A stretch of DNA of 64,000 nucleotides from NCBI RefSeq assembly GCF_005233875.1, contig NZ_SZPZ01000004.1, positions 806,001-870,000 on the forward strand. The letters are read 5' to 3'. The stretch comes from Kribbella jiaozuonensis (GTDB lineage Bacteria > Actinomycetota > Actinomycetes > Propionibacteriales > Kribbellaceae). This document shows positions 1 to 7,450 of this stretch, in pieces (the stretch's first letter is position 1; every line of letters begins with the position of its first letter). The notes beneath the pieces are model-generated. The model ran no database searches, had not been told where the DNA came from, and worked only from the letters and a program-made list of their open reading frames with translations. A program made the position numbers and the translations under genes.

Positions 1-395
1 GGCTTGCCGTGCGGGAGGACGTACAGCACCTCGAGCACGATCGGCTTCGAGCCGAGGTTCCGCCCGACGTGCACATGCCCGGGCCCGCTCGGCTCGGTGA
101 ACGCGGCGCCGGCGCGGTACACGCCGTCGGTCCTGCAGTCGTGGTCGGAGTGCGTCAGCGTGCCCGCCTTCACGAACGCGTAGAGCGTGCCGTCGTGGAA
201 GTGCCAGCCGGTCGTACCGCCCGGCTGGATGGTGATCTCGCGCAGTACGTAGTCGGTCCGCCCGATCGTGCTCTGGGACAGGATCGTGCCGGTGACCCCC
301 GACCCCGGTGTGGCGTCCGCCGCGGACGGGAGCAACCCGATCGCCAGTCCACCGCTGGCGACGGCCGTGAGGACTCCCCGTGTGAATCGGTGCAT
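1..395 (-). CDS. Secreted cupin-domain protein, cut by left window edge
   Basis: The reading frame is open from an ATG at 395 down to the window edge, so the C-terminus is missing. An AGGAAAGG ribosome site lies about 8 nt upstream. The first ~28 residues form a signal peptide (MHRFTRG, then a hydrophobic run ending in ADA). The mature part has the cupin pattern: PGG, then HFHDG, then GPGHVHVG, whose histidines would bind a metal in the beta-barrel. Cupins of this kind are small single-domain proteins, and the role of this one is unknown. It is divergent from the SGNH hydrolase gene at 448. Export and fold are well supported; function is not. Confidence 0.8.
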   Translation of the reverse strand, partial: MHRFTRGVLTAVASGGLAIGLLPSAADATPGSGVTGTILSQSTIGRTDYVLREITIQPGGTTGWHFHDGTLYAFVKAGTLTHSDHDCRTDGVYRAGAAFTEPSGPGHVHVGRNLGSKPIVLEVLYVLPHGK

Positions 396-447
396 GAGAG
401 CGACCTTTCCTGAAGCAGGTTTGTGGTAGGTCAACTATCGTGGTCCG

Positions 448-1242
448 GTGATCGCATCCGGCAGCCGGTACGTCGCCCTCGGTAGTTCGTTCGCGGCCGG
501 ACCGGGGATCAGCCCGATCGTGCACCCGCCGGCCGGCCGTTCGGGCAACAACTACGCACACCTGGTCGCCGCCGAACTCGGCCTCGACCTCACCGATGTG
601 TCGTACTCCGGCGCAACCACCGCCCACCTGCTCGACACCCCGCAGGACGACGCGCCGCCGCAGCTCGAAGCGCTCACCCCGGACACCAAGCTCGTCACGA
701 TCACCGTCGGCGGCAACGACCTCGAGTACGTCGGAACGTTCCTGCGCGGGAGCTTCCTCAACACGATCGCGAAGCCCGCGACGATCTTCGGCCGCCGCGT
801 CGCGAACCGGATCCGGGCGCGGGTCAGCTACCTCAAGGACGAAGCGTCGTACCAGGCCGTCGCGGACTCGTTGACGAAGGTGGTCGAGCAGGCGCAGGAG
901 CGTTCGCCGGACGCGCGCATCCTGCTGGTCGACTACCTCAGCCTGGTCGGACGAGGCACGCGGCCGCGTCTCGACGTACCGCTGAACGAGGAGCAGCTGC
1001 CGAGCATCGCGATGATGGCAGACGGACTCGCCGGCGCGTTCGCGAAGGCCGCGGCGGCAACGGGTGCCGACCTGGTCACGGCTTCGGCGGCCAGCCGGGA
1101 TCACGCGATCGGTTCGGCCGAGCCGTGGACAACCGGGTTCACGCTGCTGCCACCGACCCTCGGTGGCTTCGTTCCGTACCACCCGAATGCGGCGGGCATG
1201 CGCGGCGTCGCCGACCTCATCATCGAGGTACTCCGGACGTGA
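448..1242 (+). CDS. SGNH/GDSL-type hydrolase (lipase/esterase-like)
   Basis: This 264-residue protein has the SGNH hydrolase blocks. Block I is near residue 12 but reads GSS instead of the usual GDS, with Ser14 as presumed nucleophile. GGND is at 88-91, and a C-terminal YHPNAAG supplies the catalytic histidine near 245. The family hydrolyses esters of lipids, acylated sugars or similar substrates. No clear signal peptide is visible, so it may be cytoplasmic. The GTG start at 448 lies 6 nt after a TATCGT -10-like element at 436-441, which suggests a leaderless transcript. Its stop overlaps the GTG of the next gene by 4 nt, so the two are probably translationally coupled. Confidence 0.82.
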   Translation: MIASGSRYVALGSSFAAGPGISPIVHPPAGRSGNNYAHLVAAELGLDLTDVSYSGATTAHLLDTPQDDAPPQLEALTPDTKLVTITVGGNDLEYVGTFLRGSFLNTIAKPATIFGRRVANRIRARVSYLKDEASYQAVADSLTKVVEQAQERSPDARILLVDYLSLVGRGTRPRLDVPLNEEQLPSIAMMADGLAGAFAKAAAATGADLVTASAASRDHAIGSAEPWTTGFTLLPPTLGGFVPYHPNAAGMRGVADLIIEVLRT

Positions 1243-1817
1243 AGGTGCGTGAGGCAACCACCTCGGACGTCGACGCGGCGGTCGGCACGCTCACCCGCGC
1301 GTTGTTCGACTATCCGATGTCCCGGGCCTGCCTCGACCCGGACGGGTACGAGGAACGACTCACGCAGTACCACCGCTTGTTCGTCGAAGGTATCGGGCTG
1401 CCGCACGGGCGGATCTGGGTCACCGACGATGTGAGCGCGGTCGCGGTCTGGTTCCCGCCGGACATGCCGGCGGACGCGTTCGCACCACATGCAGCCGCGT
1501 TCGAGGAGGTCACCGGATCCCGCGCCGCGCTGAATGCGGAGTACGGCCAGGCGATCGGGATCTTCCATCCACGCGACCCGGTCTGGCTGCTCGCGCTCGC
1601 CGCGGTCGATCCCGATCACCAACGCCAGGGCCTCGGCCACGCGGTCATCGAGCCGGGTCTCGCCGCGTCCGACGCCGCCCACTCCCCCGCGTTCGTCGAG
1701 ACCCAGGACCCAGCAAACGTTGGCTTCTACGAGTCCTTCGGCTTCACCACGATCGCCGAACTAGAGCTCCCCCACCACGGCCCGACCCACTACTCGATGT
1801 ACCGCGCCGCCCGTTAG
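1239..1817 (+). CDS. GNAT family N-acetyltransferase
   Basis: A 192-residue protein with a GNAT fold. The acetyl-CoA loop is in the AAVDPDHQRQGLG segment (the Q/RxxGxG/A motif), and the late NVGFYESFGF segment is the usual beta6-beta7 end. GNAT enzymes move acetyl from acetyl-CoA to amines of small molecules or proteins; the substrate here cannot be read. I chose the GTG at 1239 because it overlaps the upstream stop in a GTGA and begins directly with the domain (VKVREATTSD). A longer in-frame start at 1125 would overlap the SGNH gene by more than 100 nt. The 3' end overlaps the convergent GNAT gene by 4 nt. Confidence 0.85.
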   Translation: MKVREATTSDVDAAVGTLTRALFDYPMSRACLDPDGYEERLTQYHRLFVEGIGLPHGRIWVTDDVSAVAVWFPPDMPADAFAPHAAAFEEVTGSRAALNAEYGQAIGIFHPRDPVWLLALAAVDPDHQRQGLGHAVIEPGLAASDAAHSPAFVETQDPANVGFYESFGFTTIAELELPHHGPTHYSMYRAAR

Positions 1818-2602
1818 GCAGGCTTGTGCACGTACGGCGTGGTGGTGGTGACCGCCAGGAAGCCGAGCCGCTGCAGGATCGGCGAGCTGTCGTCCGACGC
1901 GTCGACATGCAGGTACTTGTAGCCGAGCGAGACCGCACGGGCTGCGCGGACCGCGACGAGCGCCTTGTAGATGCCCTTGCCGCGCCACTCGGCGAGCGTT
2001 GATCCGCCCCACAGACCGGTGAACTCGGTGCCCTTCTTGTACACGGCCCACGCGGCGGACACGACCTGACCGTCGACCTCGGCGACGAAAATGTCGGTGC
2101 CGGACGCATGCCGGCGTACCAGGTCGTCGGTGAGCCAGGACCAGTCGTCGTTCCAGACGGTCGACTCCATCGCCGCGATCCGCTCGAAGTCGGCGCGGTC
2201 GGAGACCAGGCGGATCGTCACGCCGTCCACCGAGTCGCGGCCGCGGAGGCGTTCGGCGATGTGGGCGCTCTCGGCGACAAGCACGGTCTCTTGCTCCTCG
2301 GGCTCGAACCCGGCGGCCCGCAGCCGATCCGGCAGGTCGGCGGGCTGGTCGTGGCCGCGCAGCTTCCACTCGACCGCCTGGCCCTTCGCCGCGAAGTAGT
2401 CCCGCTGGCGAGCGATCAGCGCGTCGATCTCGGCGCTGTCGAGACCGTCGAGCGTGCGGTAGCTGACGAACCCGCGGCTCGGGTACTCGACCCGGATCAC
2501 CGGGCCGTCCAGGCTCGTCGGCACGTCCGCGCTCTCACTGGTACCGCGCAGTTGGTCGTCGTATACAGCAAGCAATTGCTCGCGCTTCGAGTCATCGGTC
2601 AC
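1814..2602 (-). CDS. GNAT family N-acetyltransferase, two-domain type
   Basis: A 262-residue protein. The C-terminal half is a GNAT domain with the CoA-binding stretch around LAEWRGKGIYKALV and the late SSPILQRLGF segment. The N-terminal ~110 residues match the partial lobe found in two-lobed GNATs. The substrate is unknown. The GTG at 2602 forms a GTGA with the stop of a 55-codon upstream ORF, which is why I prefer it. A GTG at 2635 has a good AGGAG six bases upstream and would add 11 residues. The 3' end overlaps the convergent acetyltransferase by 4 nt. Confidence 0.82.
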   Translation of the reverse strand: MTDDSKREQLLAVYDDQLRGTSESADVPTSLDGPVIRVEYPSRGFVSYRTLDGLDSAEIDALIARQRDYFAAKGQAVEWKLRGHDQPADLPDRLRAAGFEPEEQETVLVAESAHIAERLRGRDSVDGVTIRLVSDRADFERIAAMESTVWNDDWSWLTDDLVRRHASGTDIFVAEVDGQVVSAAWAVYKKGTEFTGLWGGSTLAEWRGKGIYKALVAVRAARAVSLGYKYLHVDASDDSSPILQRLGFLAVTTTTPYVHKPA

Positions 2603-2766
2603 GGAGCGACTCTGACACGCGATCGGATCACCCACCAACCACTCCTAGGGCTCTTCTCCGTACGACGACGCCGCGTACGGCCGACGCGCTCACTCAGGCC
2701 GTGCTTGTCGTCACGCTTGTCGTTGGCGAAGTGGCTGAGCGACACCATCAGGTTCAGCGGTTCCAT
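2599..2766 (-). CDS. Small uncharacterised ORF (55 aa) coupled to GNAT gene
   Basis: A 55-codon frame starting MEPLNLMVSLSHF. It has an excellent GGAGG eight bases before its ATG at 2766, and its TGA overlaps the GTG of the downstream acetyltransferase in a GTGA. The first ~30 codons use G/C in the third position like neighbouring genes; the arginine-rich tail (GRTRRRRTEK) does so less. I do not recognise the peptide. It could be a real small basic protein, or a translated leader that sets acetyltransferase expression by coupling. The good ribosome site is direct evidence of initiation here; the function is open. Confidence 0.5.
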   Translation of the reverse strand: MEPLNLMVSLSHFANDKRDDKHGLSERVGRTRRRRTEKSPRSGWWVIRSRVRVAP

Positions 2767-2839
2767 CGGTCGGTCCTCCAGGGTCTTGGCGCTTACACCC
2801 ATACGTCGGACCCGACCGGCCGGGATTGACATGCCGCAG

Positions 2840-3334
2840 CTAGGAATCTTTCTCAGTGACGAGAACCAGCTGCCGGAGCAGGTCGTCGAGCCGCGTGCGA
2901 TCCGCGGCCGGCAGCTGGTGGATCAGCTCCTCCTCGACCTTGACGATCTGCCCGATCGCGCGTTCCCAGAGGTCGCTCCCGGTCGGCGTCAGCGTGGCGA
3001 CGACCTTGCGCCGGTCGTCGCGGTCGTGCGCGCGCTCGATGAACCCACGCCGCTCCAGCGCATCCAGCCGATTGGTCAGCGCCGCTGCGGACATCCCGAG
3101 CTGCTTGGCCAAACCACCCGGCGTTTCGCGGTACGGCGTCCCGCCGCGGCGCAGCATGTGGAGCGTCTTGAACTCCCACAACTGCAGTCCGTACTCCGCG
3201 AGCACGGCCTCCCGCCGCCGCTCGAGGTACCGGGTCAGGACCTGCATGCGGACCGTGATCCCTTCGACGTCCGGATCCAGCCCGGGCAACTGACCGGTCC
3301 ACAGGTCGACATGCGCATCCACAAAGTCCTTCAC
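2840..3334 (-). CDS. MarR family transcriptional regulator
   Basis: A 164-residue winged-helix protein. Residues ~30-145 carry the MarR layout: LQLWEFKTLHMLRR, the recognition-helix region GMSAAALTNRLDALE, and the wing RAHDRDDRRKVVATLTPTG with the family's DxRD/K signature. MarR proteins are dimers that usually bind palindromes near their own promoter and are released by phenolics, oxidants or other small ligands. Start is the GTG at 3334. The gene is divergent from the helical-repeat protein at 3401, and two inverted repeats lie in the 66-bp gap, so both genes are likely under its control. Confidence 0.9.
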   Translation of the reverse strand: MKDFVDAHVDLWTGQLPGLDPDVEGITVRMQVLTRYLERRREAVLAEYGLQLWEFKTLHMLRRGGTPYRETPGGLAKQLGMSAAALTNRLDALERRGFIERAHDRDDRRKVVATLTPTGSDLWERAIGQIVKVEEELIHQLPAADRTRLDDLLRQLVLVTEKDS

Positions 3335-3337
3335 CCG

Positions 3338-3390
3338 ACTAACTTTTCAGCCACTGAAGGTTAGTTGTCAAATATTTCGACATCGAAATA
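3338..3390. promoter_or_regulatory. MarR-type operators between divergent genes
   Basis: Two inverted repeats lie between the MarR start and the divergent gene. At 3373-3390 TATTTCGA, two bases, then TCGAAATA form a perfect 18-bp palindrome of the size and style MarR dimers bind. At 3338-3365 an imperfect repeat pairs ACTAAC and TTCAG elements with their complements. The palindrome falls between a TTGTCA (3365-3370) and a TACTCT (3389-3394), where a bound repressor would block polymerase. Binding by this MarR is inferred from position and symmetry. Confidence 0.7.
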
Positions 3391-3394
3391 CTCT
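3365..3394 (+). promoter_or_regulatory. Likely promoter of the 3401 gene
   Basis: TTGTCA at 3365-3370 and TACTCT at 3389-3394 are 18 bp apart and fit -35 and -10 elements of the main sigma factor. The -10 ends six bases before the ATG at 3401, so the transcript would be leaderless. This agrees with the lack of a ribosome site there. Confidence 0.55.
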
Positions 3395-3400
3395 CGGATC

Positions 3401-4192
3401 ATGACTCAGCTAGCTGCCACCGCCGTCATCACCGCTGCCACCCACCTCATGCGTGCCGGCCAGTGGCCTGCCGCCAACGCCCTCCTCAACGCCGCCGAGC
3501 CCGCCGGCCCCGACGAACACCTGACCCTCGCGCTGGCCCGCGCTGAGGTGGCCGCTGACCAGGATTTCGCTCAGCAGACCGATCACGCGCCCGCCGCGAT
3601 CGCCGCCGTCGAGGCAATCACCTCGGTCCCCTCCCCCGAGCAGTCCTGGGATCTCGCGATGCTGAAGCTCCGGAAGGACTATTCCACCGTCCTCTTCGGA
3701 TCACGCGCCGACGACGGAGGGCTCGCGGAACGTGCGCAGCAGCTGATCGAGGAAGCTCCGGACGATGCCCGCCGGGGAGCGGTCGCCTTCTACGCCGGCG
3801 TGATGGCCGACAACGTCTACGAGCAGCCCCAGGAGGCGCTCGCGCACTACACGACGGCGTACCAGCTGGGTGAGAAATCCGGCGACGACCTGGTGATGTC
3901 CTACGCACTCCGGCATCTCGGCGACCACGCGCACACCGCAGGCGATCTCGTGCTGGCCAGACAGCACTGGGAACGGTCGACCGAGCTGCGTCAGAAGGTC
4001 GGTCACCTGCTCGGCGCGCTGGCCCAGCAGACCCTGCTCGCCGTACTCCTGCGCGACGAAGGCGACGCGGCCGGCTCACGCGCACTGGCGACCGAGGTCA
4101 ACCGGTGGGCTGGTCAGGTCGACCTGAAGTTCATCGTCCGGGAGACAGCTGCCCTGATGGCAGACCAAACGCAGCCGGAACCCCAGCGCTGA
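3401..4192 (+). CDS. Alpha-helical TPR-like protein
   Basis: A 263-residue, all-helical, alanine-rich protein with TPR-like pairs, for example EALAHYTTAYQLGEKSGD and LARQHWERSTELRQKVG. TPR-like repeats usually mediate protein contacts. No enzyme motif is seen, and I do not recognise a named family. The start is the ATG at 3401. A TTG 36 nt upstream is in frame but lies in the operator and promoter region, so I rejected it. It is divergent from the MarR gene and so a candidate target. Its last 62 nt overlap the convergent DUF2071 gene, which is long for a convergent overlap. Confidence 0.7.
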   Translation: MTQLAATAVITAATHLMRAGQWPAANALLNAAEPAGPDEHLTLALARAEVAADQDFAQQTDHAPAAIAAVEAITSVPSPEQSWDLAMLKLRKDYSTVLFGSRADDGGLAERAQQLIEEAPDDARRGAVAFYAGVMADNVYEQPQEALAHYTTAYQLGEKSGDDLVMSYALRHLGDHAHTAGDLVLARQHWERSTELRQKVGHLLGALAQQTLLAVLLRDEGDAAGSRALATEVNRWAGQVDLKFIVRETAALMADQTQPEPQR

Positions 4193-4850
4193 AGGCGACA
4201 TGATCCGGCGGGCGGCCGGGCGGGGTGAGGCCGACTGAGGTCAGCAGCGCGTCGGCGTTCAGTTCGGTGAGCGTCGCGGAGTGCAGGATCCACGGCGGAT
4301 GCTCGTTGGGCAGATACCAAGTCCGTGCCGCCCGCTGGATGTGCAAACCCCAACGTGCGGTCAGGAAGTCTTCGAGCGCGCCGACTGGGATGCGCTCCCC
4401 CACCAAGATCCCAACGGCGGCCTCGATCCCGCGCAGTCTCGACGTGTAGCTGTGGCGGTCGCCGTCGCGGGTGTGGGTCATACGAGCCCACCGGTACGGG
4501 AGCCCGAAGACCGTCCGCGCCGCGGTGACCACGGCGAGCCGGTTCGCATCGAGGCTGAGGAACACCACCCCGCGCCGACCGGTCTCGTCGATCGAGTAGA
4601 GCCGGATGTTCGTCTCCAGGAACGAGCCGAAGTACGGCACACCCGGACCATGCGGCAGCCCGGTGTCGACCATCCGGAACGGCACGAGACCGACGTACGT
4701 GCGTCCCTCGAAGGTGTCCGGACGCGTGCCCGGCGGGAAGAACCGCGCGACCTCGGCCGGCTCGACCGCCCAGTGCAGGAACGTCAGGTCGAGCCACCGC
4801 TGCCGCAGGATCCGCGGTCGCCGCAGCGCCGGCGCCGCCGGCCAGGTCAC
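4131..4850 (-). CDS. DUF2071 (YqjF-like) family protein
   Basis: A 239-residue protein with the DUF2071 pattern: QRWLDLTFLHWAVEP near the start, PPGTRPDTFEGRTYVGLVPFRM, then NIRLYSIDETGRRGVVFLSLDANR. The family has an acetoacetate-decarboxylase-like beta-barrel, and its physiological role is not established. The start is a GTG at 4850 that overlaps the stop of the 106-residue gene upstream (GTGA), so the pair is one transcription unit. Its 3' end runs 62 nt into the convergent helical-repeat gene, so either the overlap is real or one C-terminus varies between strains. Confidence 0.8.
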   Translation of the reverse strand: MTWPAAPALRRPRILRQRWLDLTFLHWAVEPAEVARFFPPGTRPDTFEGRTYVGLVPFRMVDTGLPHGPGVPYFGSFLETNIRLYSIDETGRRGVVFLSLDANRLAVVTAARTVFGLPYRWARMTHTRDGDRHSYTSRLRGIEAAVGILVGERIPVGALEDFLTARWGLHIQRAARTWYLPNEHPPWILHSATLTELNADALLTSVGLTPPGRPPDHVAFSAGVPAAFGLPSGQLSPGR

Positions 4851-5167
4851 TCCGCCGTCGGCCGGACCTCGCACCTCGGCCTGCCGTCGTTCAGCTCACA
4901 CACGATGTACGCCGTACTCCCGGCCTCGGTCGGCTTCCACGGCATCACCGCATCGCCCGCGAGCAACGCATCCAGCGTCTGCAGTTCGGGGTCGCGCTGC
5001 TCGGCGTGATGGTGGTACCCCGCCGCCCCCAACGCCAACGCGATCGACATCCCGAGCAGATTGACCTCGTTCGCCCCGTCCGGGATGGTCGTCCCCTCCA
5101 CCGGCTCCAGCTTGATGCCGTGGTCCGGGACCTCCACGATCTGCGCGGCGTACTTTCCAGCACTCAT
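4847..5167 (-). CDS. Small protein of unknown function, coupled to DUF2071 gene
   Basis: A 106-residue soluble protein beginning MSAGKYAAQIVEVPDHG, with a GYHHHAEQRDPEL segment in the middle and a C-terminal half ending ELNDGRPRCEV. No known domain is recognised. The histidine cluster could bind metal, but this is a guess. The stop codon overlaps the GTG of the DUF2071 gene, giving a two-gene operon. Codon use matches the neighbours. It is divergent from the epoxide hydrolase at 5227 across about 60 bp. Confidence 0.65.
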   Translation of the reverse strand: MSAGKYAAQIVEVPDHGIKLEPVEGTTIPDGANEVNLLGMSIALALGAAGYHHHAEQRDPELQTLDALLAGDAVMPWKPTEAGSTAYIVCELNDGRPRCEVRPTAE

Positions 5168-5226
5168 AGGCCGAGCGTAGCCGTAGCGGTCAGCCGCTGT
5201 CCGCTACGCCTTCTAGTGTCGGGCGT

Positions 5227-6285
5227 ATGGAGTTTCGCGCAGAGGTACCGCAGCCAGAGCTGGACGAGTTGCAACGTCGCTTGGACACGGCGCGCTGGCC
5301 GGACCAGTTGCCGGACGTCGAATGGTCGTACGGCGTCGAACGCGAGCGGCTGCGGGAGGTTGCGGAGTACTGGCATACGGCGTACGACTGGCGGCGGTTC
5401 GAGAAGCGGCTCAACGCGCACCCGCAGTACGTGACCGAGCTCGACGGGCAGCGAGTGCACTATCTCCACACGAAGTCGTCGGGGATGCCGCTGCTTCTGC
5501 TGCACGGCTGGCCCGGAGCTGGCTCCGACTACCTAGAGCTGATCGAGCCGCTCTCGCAGGACTTCGACCTGGTGATTCCGACTATGCCCGGCTTCGGCTT
5601 CTCCGGACCGACCAGCGCGACCGGGTGGGGTGTGGAGCGGATCGCGCGGGCCTGGATGGGGTTGATGGAGGAGCTCGGGTACGAGCGGTACGGCGTGCAC
5701 GGGTACGACTGGGGTGCGCGGATCGGGCCGGCGCTCGCGCGGATGGCCCCCGAGCGCGTGATCGGGCTGCACCTGGATGGCTACCTGGCGTTCCCGCAGG
5801 GCGAGCAGCTGACGGAGGACGAGCAGCAGCGGTTGGGCGGGCTGGACAGGTGGCAGGCGGGACGGTCCGGGTACGCCTCGATCCAGGGCACGCGGCCGCA
5901 GACGTTGGCCTACGCCCTGGTCGACTCCCCCATCGGTCAGCTGGCCTGGAACCTGGAGTGGTACGACGACTACGGCCACCGGATCGGTGCCATCAGCAAC
6001 GACAAGATCCTGGACGGCGTGACGCTGACCTGGCTGACCGGGACCGTGGGCTCACAGGCCAGGCTGTACCGCGAAGGTCAGTCGTCGTGGAGCACAGAGG
6101 TCGAGTACTGCGCTGTGCCGACAGGGCTCGCGGTGTTCCCCAACGACAGCAGCGTTCGCAAGCTGGTCGAGCGCGAGTTCGATGTCGTGCATTACACCGA
6201 GTTCGACCGCGGTGGGCATTTCGCCGCGCTGGAGGCCCCCGAGTTGGTGATCGGGGACCTCCAGGATTTCTTCGGCAAGCTCTAG
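5227..6285 (+). CDS. Epoxide hydrolase (alpha/beta hydrolase, EHN type)
   Basis: A 352-residue epoxide hydrolase of the type with an N-terminal EHN region (residues 1-100, here including the RWPDQLPDVEWSYG lid-side pattern). HGWPG at 93-97 forms the oxyanion loop. Asp161 in GYDWGA is the nucleophile that attacks the epoxide. His331 in GGHFAALE is the general base. Such enzymes open epoxides to diols, often in detoxification. A TAGTGT at 5214-5219 just before the ATG suggests a leaderless transcript. Stop codons of this gene and the convergent isomerase share 4 nt. Confidence 0.9.
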   Translation: MEFRAEVPQPELDELQRRLDTARWPDQLPDVEWSYGVERERLREVAEYWHTAYDWRRFEKRLNAHPQYVTELDGQRVHYLHTKSSGMPLLLLHGWPGAGSDYLELIEPLSQDFDLVIPTMPGFGFSGPTSATGWGVERIARAWMGLMEELGYERYGVHGYDWGARIGPALARMAPERVIGLHLDGYLAFPQGEQLTEDEQQRLGGLDRWQAGRSGYASIQGTRPQTLAYALVDSPIGQLAWNLEWYDDYGHRIGAISNDKILDGVTLTWLTGTVGSQARLYREGQSSWSTEVEYCAVPTGLAVFPNDSSVRKLVEREFDVVHYTEFDRGGHFAALEAPELVIGDLQDFFGKL

Positions 6286-7283
6286 GACGAGAACGCCGCG
6301 TCGAAGGATGCGGTCGGGGCGTCGAAGGCGAGGGTGCGGACGAACTGGATCGCTTCGGCGGCGCCGACCAGGCGGTCCATGCCGGCGTCTTCCCACTCGA
6401 TCGAGATCGGGCCGTCGTAGCCGATCGTGTTGAGCATCCGGAAGCACGCCTCCCACGGGACGTCCCCGTGGCCGGTCGAGACGAAGTCCCAGCCGCGGCG
6501 CGGGTCACCCCAGGCGAGGTGCGAGCCCATCCGCCCGTTGCGGCCGTTGCCGACCTGGCGCTTCGCGTCCTTGCAGTCGACGTGGTAGATCCGGTCCTTG
6601 AAGTCCCACAGGAAGCCGACCGGGTCCAGGTCCTGCCAGACGAAGTGCGACGGGTCCCAGTTCAGCCCGAAGGCCGGCCGGTGCCCGATCGCCTCGAGCG
6701 TCGCGGTCGTCGTCCAGTAGTCGTACGCGATCTCCGAAGGATGCACCTCGTGGGCGAACTTCACGCCCACCTCGTCGAACACATCCAGGATCGGGTTCCA
6801 CCGGTCCGCGAAGTCCTGGTACCCGGCCTCGAGCATCGACGGCGGCACCGGCGGGAACATTGCGACCGTCTTCCAGATCGACGACCCGGTGAACCCGACC
6901 ACCACATCGACCCCGAGTGCCCGTGCGGCCCGGGCAGTGGTCTTCATCTCCTCCGCCGCCCGCTGCCGGACGCCCTCCGGATCACCGTCGCCCCAGATGT
7001 GCGCAGGCAGGATCGCCTGGTGCCGCTGGTCGATCGGGTCGTCGCAGACCGCCTGCCCGAGCAAGTGGTTCGAGATCGTCCACACCTTCAGGTTGTTCTT
7101 CTCCAGGATGTCGAGACGATCCTGGACGTACGCCGGATCCTCGGCAGCACGCCGTACGTCGAGATGGTCGCCCCAGCAGGCGATCTCGAGTCCTTCGTAG
7201 CCCCACGAGGCCGCCAGCCGCGCCACCTCCTCGAACGGCAGGTCGGCCCACTGGCCGGTGAACAACGTGATCGGTCGAGCCAT
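6282..7283 (-). CDS. Sugar phosphate isomerase/epimerase (AP endonuclease-2-like TIM barrel)
   Basis: A 333-residue TIM barrel of the xylose-isomerase-like superfamily. Metal-site residues are suggested by EVHPSEIAYD, NWDPSHFVWQ, HVDCKDAK and the terminal ISIEWEDAGMDR. Relatives isomerise or epimerise keto-sugars and inosose, and often sit beside Gfo/Idh/MocA dehydrogenases, as here about 7 kb away. It lies 167 nt downstream of the giant ThuA/sugar dehydrogenase gene on the same strand and probably belongs to that unit. Exact substrate is unknown. No kinase or dehydratase is next to it to narrow the pathway. Confidence 0.85.
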   Translation of the reverse strand: MARPITLFTGQWADLPFEEVARLAASWGYEGLEIACWGDHLDVRRAAEDPAYVQDRLDILEKNNLKVWTISNHLLGQAVCDDPIDQRHQAILPAHIWGDGDPEGVRQRAAEEMKTTARAARALGVDVVVGFTGSSIWKTVAMFPPVPPSMLEAGYQDFADRWNPILDVFDEVGVKFAHEVHPSEIAYDYWTTTATLEAIGHRPAFGLNWDPSHFVWQDLDPVGFLWDFKDRIYHVDCKDAKRQVGNGRNGRMGSHLAWGDPRRGWDFVSTGHGDVPWEACFRMLNTIGYDGPISIEWEDAGMDRLVGAAEAIQFVRTLAFDAPTASFDAAFSS

Positions 7284-7450
7284 TCGTCTCTCCTTGTCGT
7301 GTTACTGCAGGGGTGTCCCCGGCGGCGTCCGGAGCGCGAGGCCGCCGCCGGGGACGGTCACCGTAGGACTCGCCGGGCCGTCGCCCGTCCGGGGCCGAAC
7401 CAGCCGGGGCGGCGGCAGGTGTACGGCAGCGAGTTCCCACGGCGACGTCA

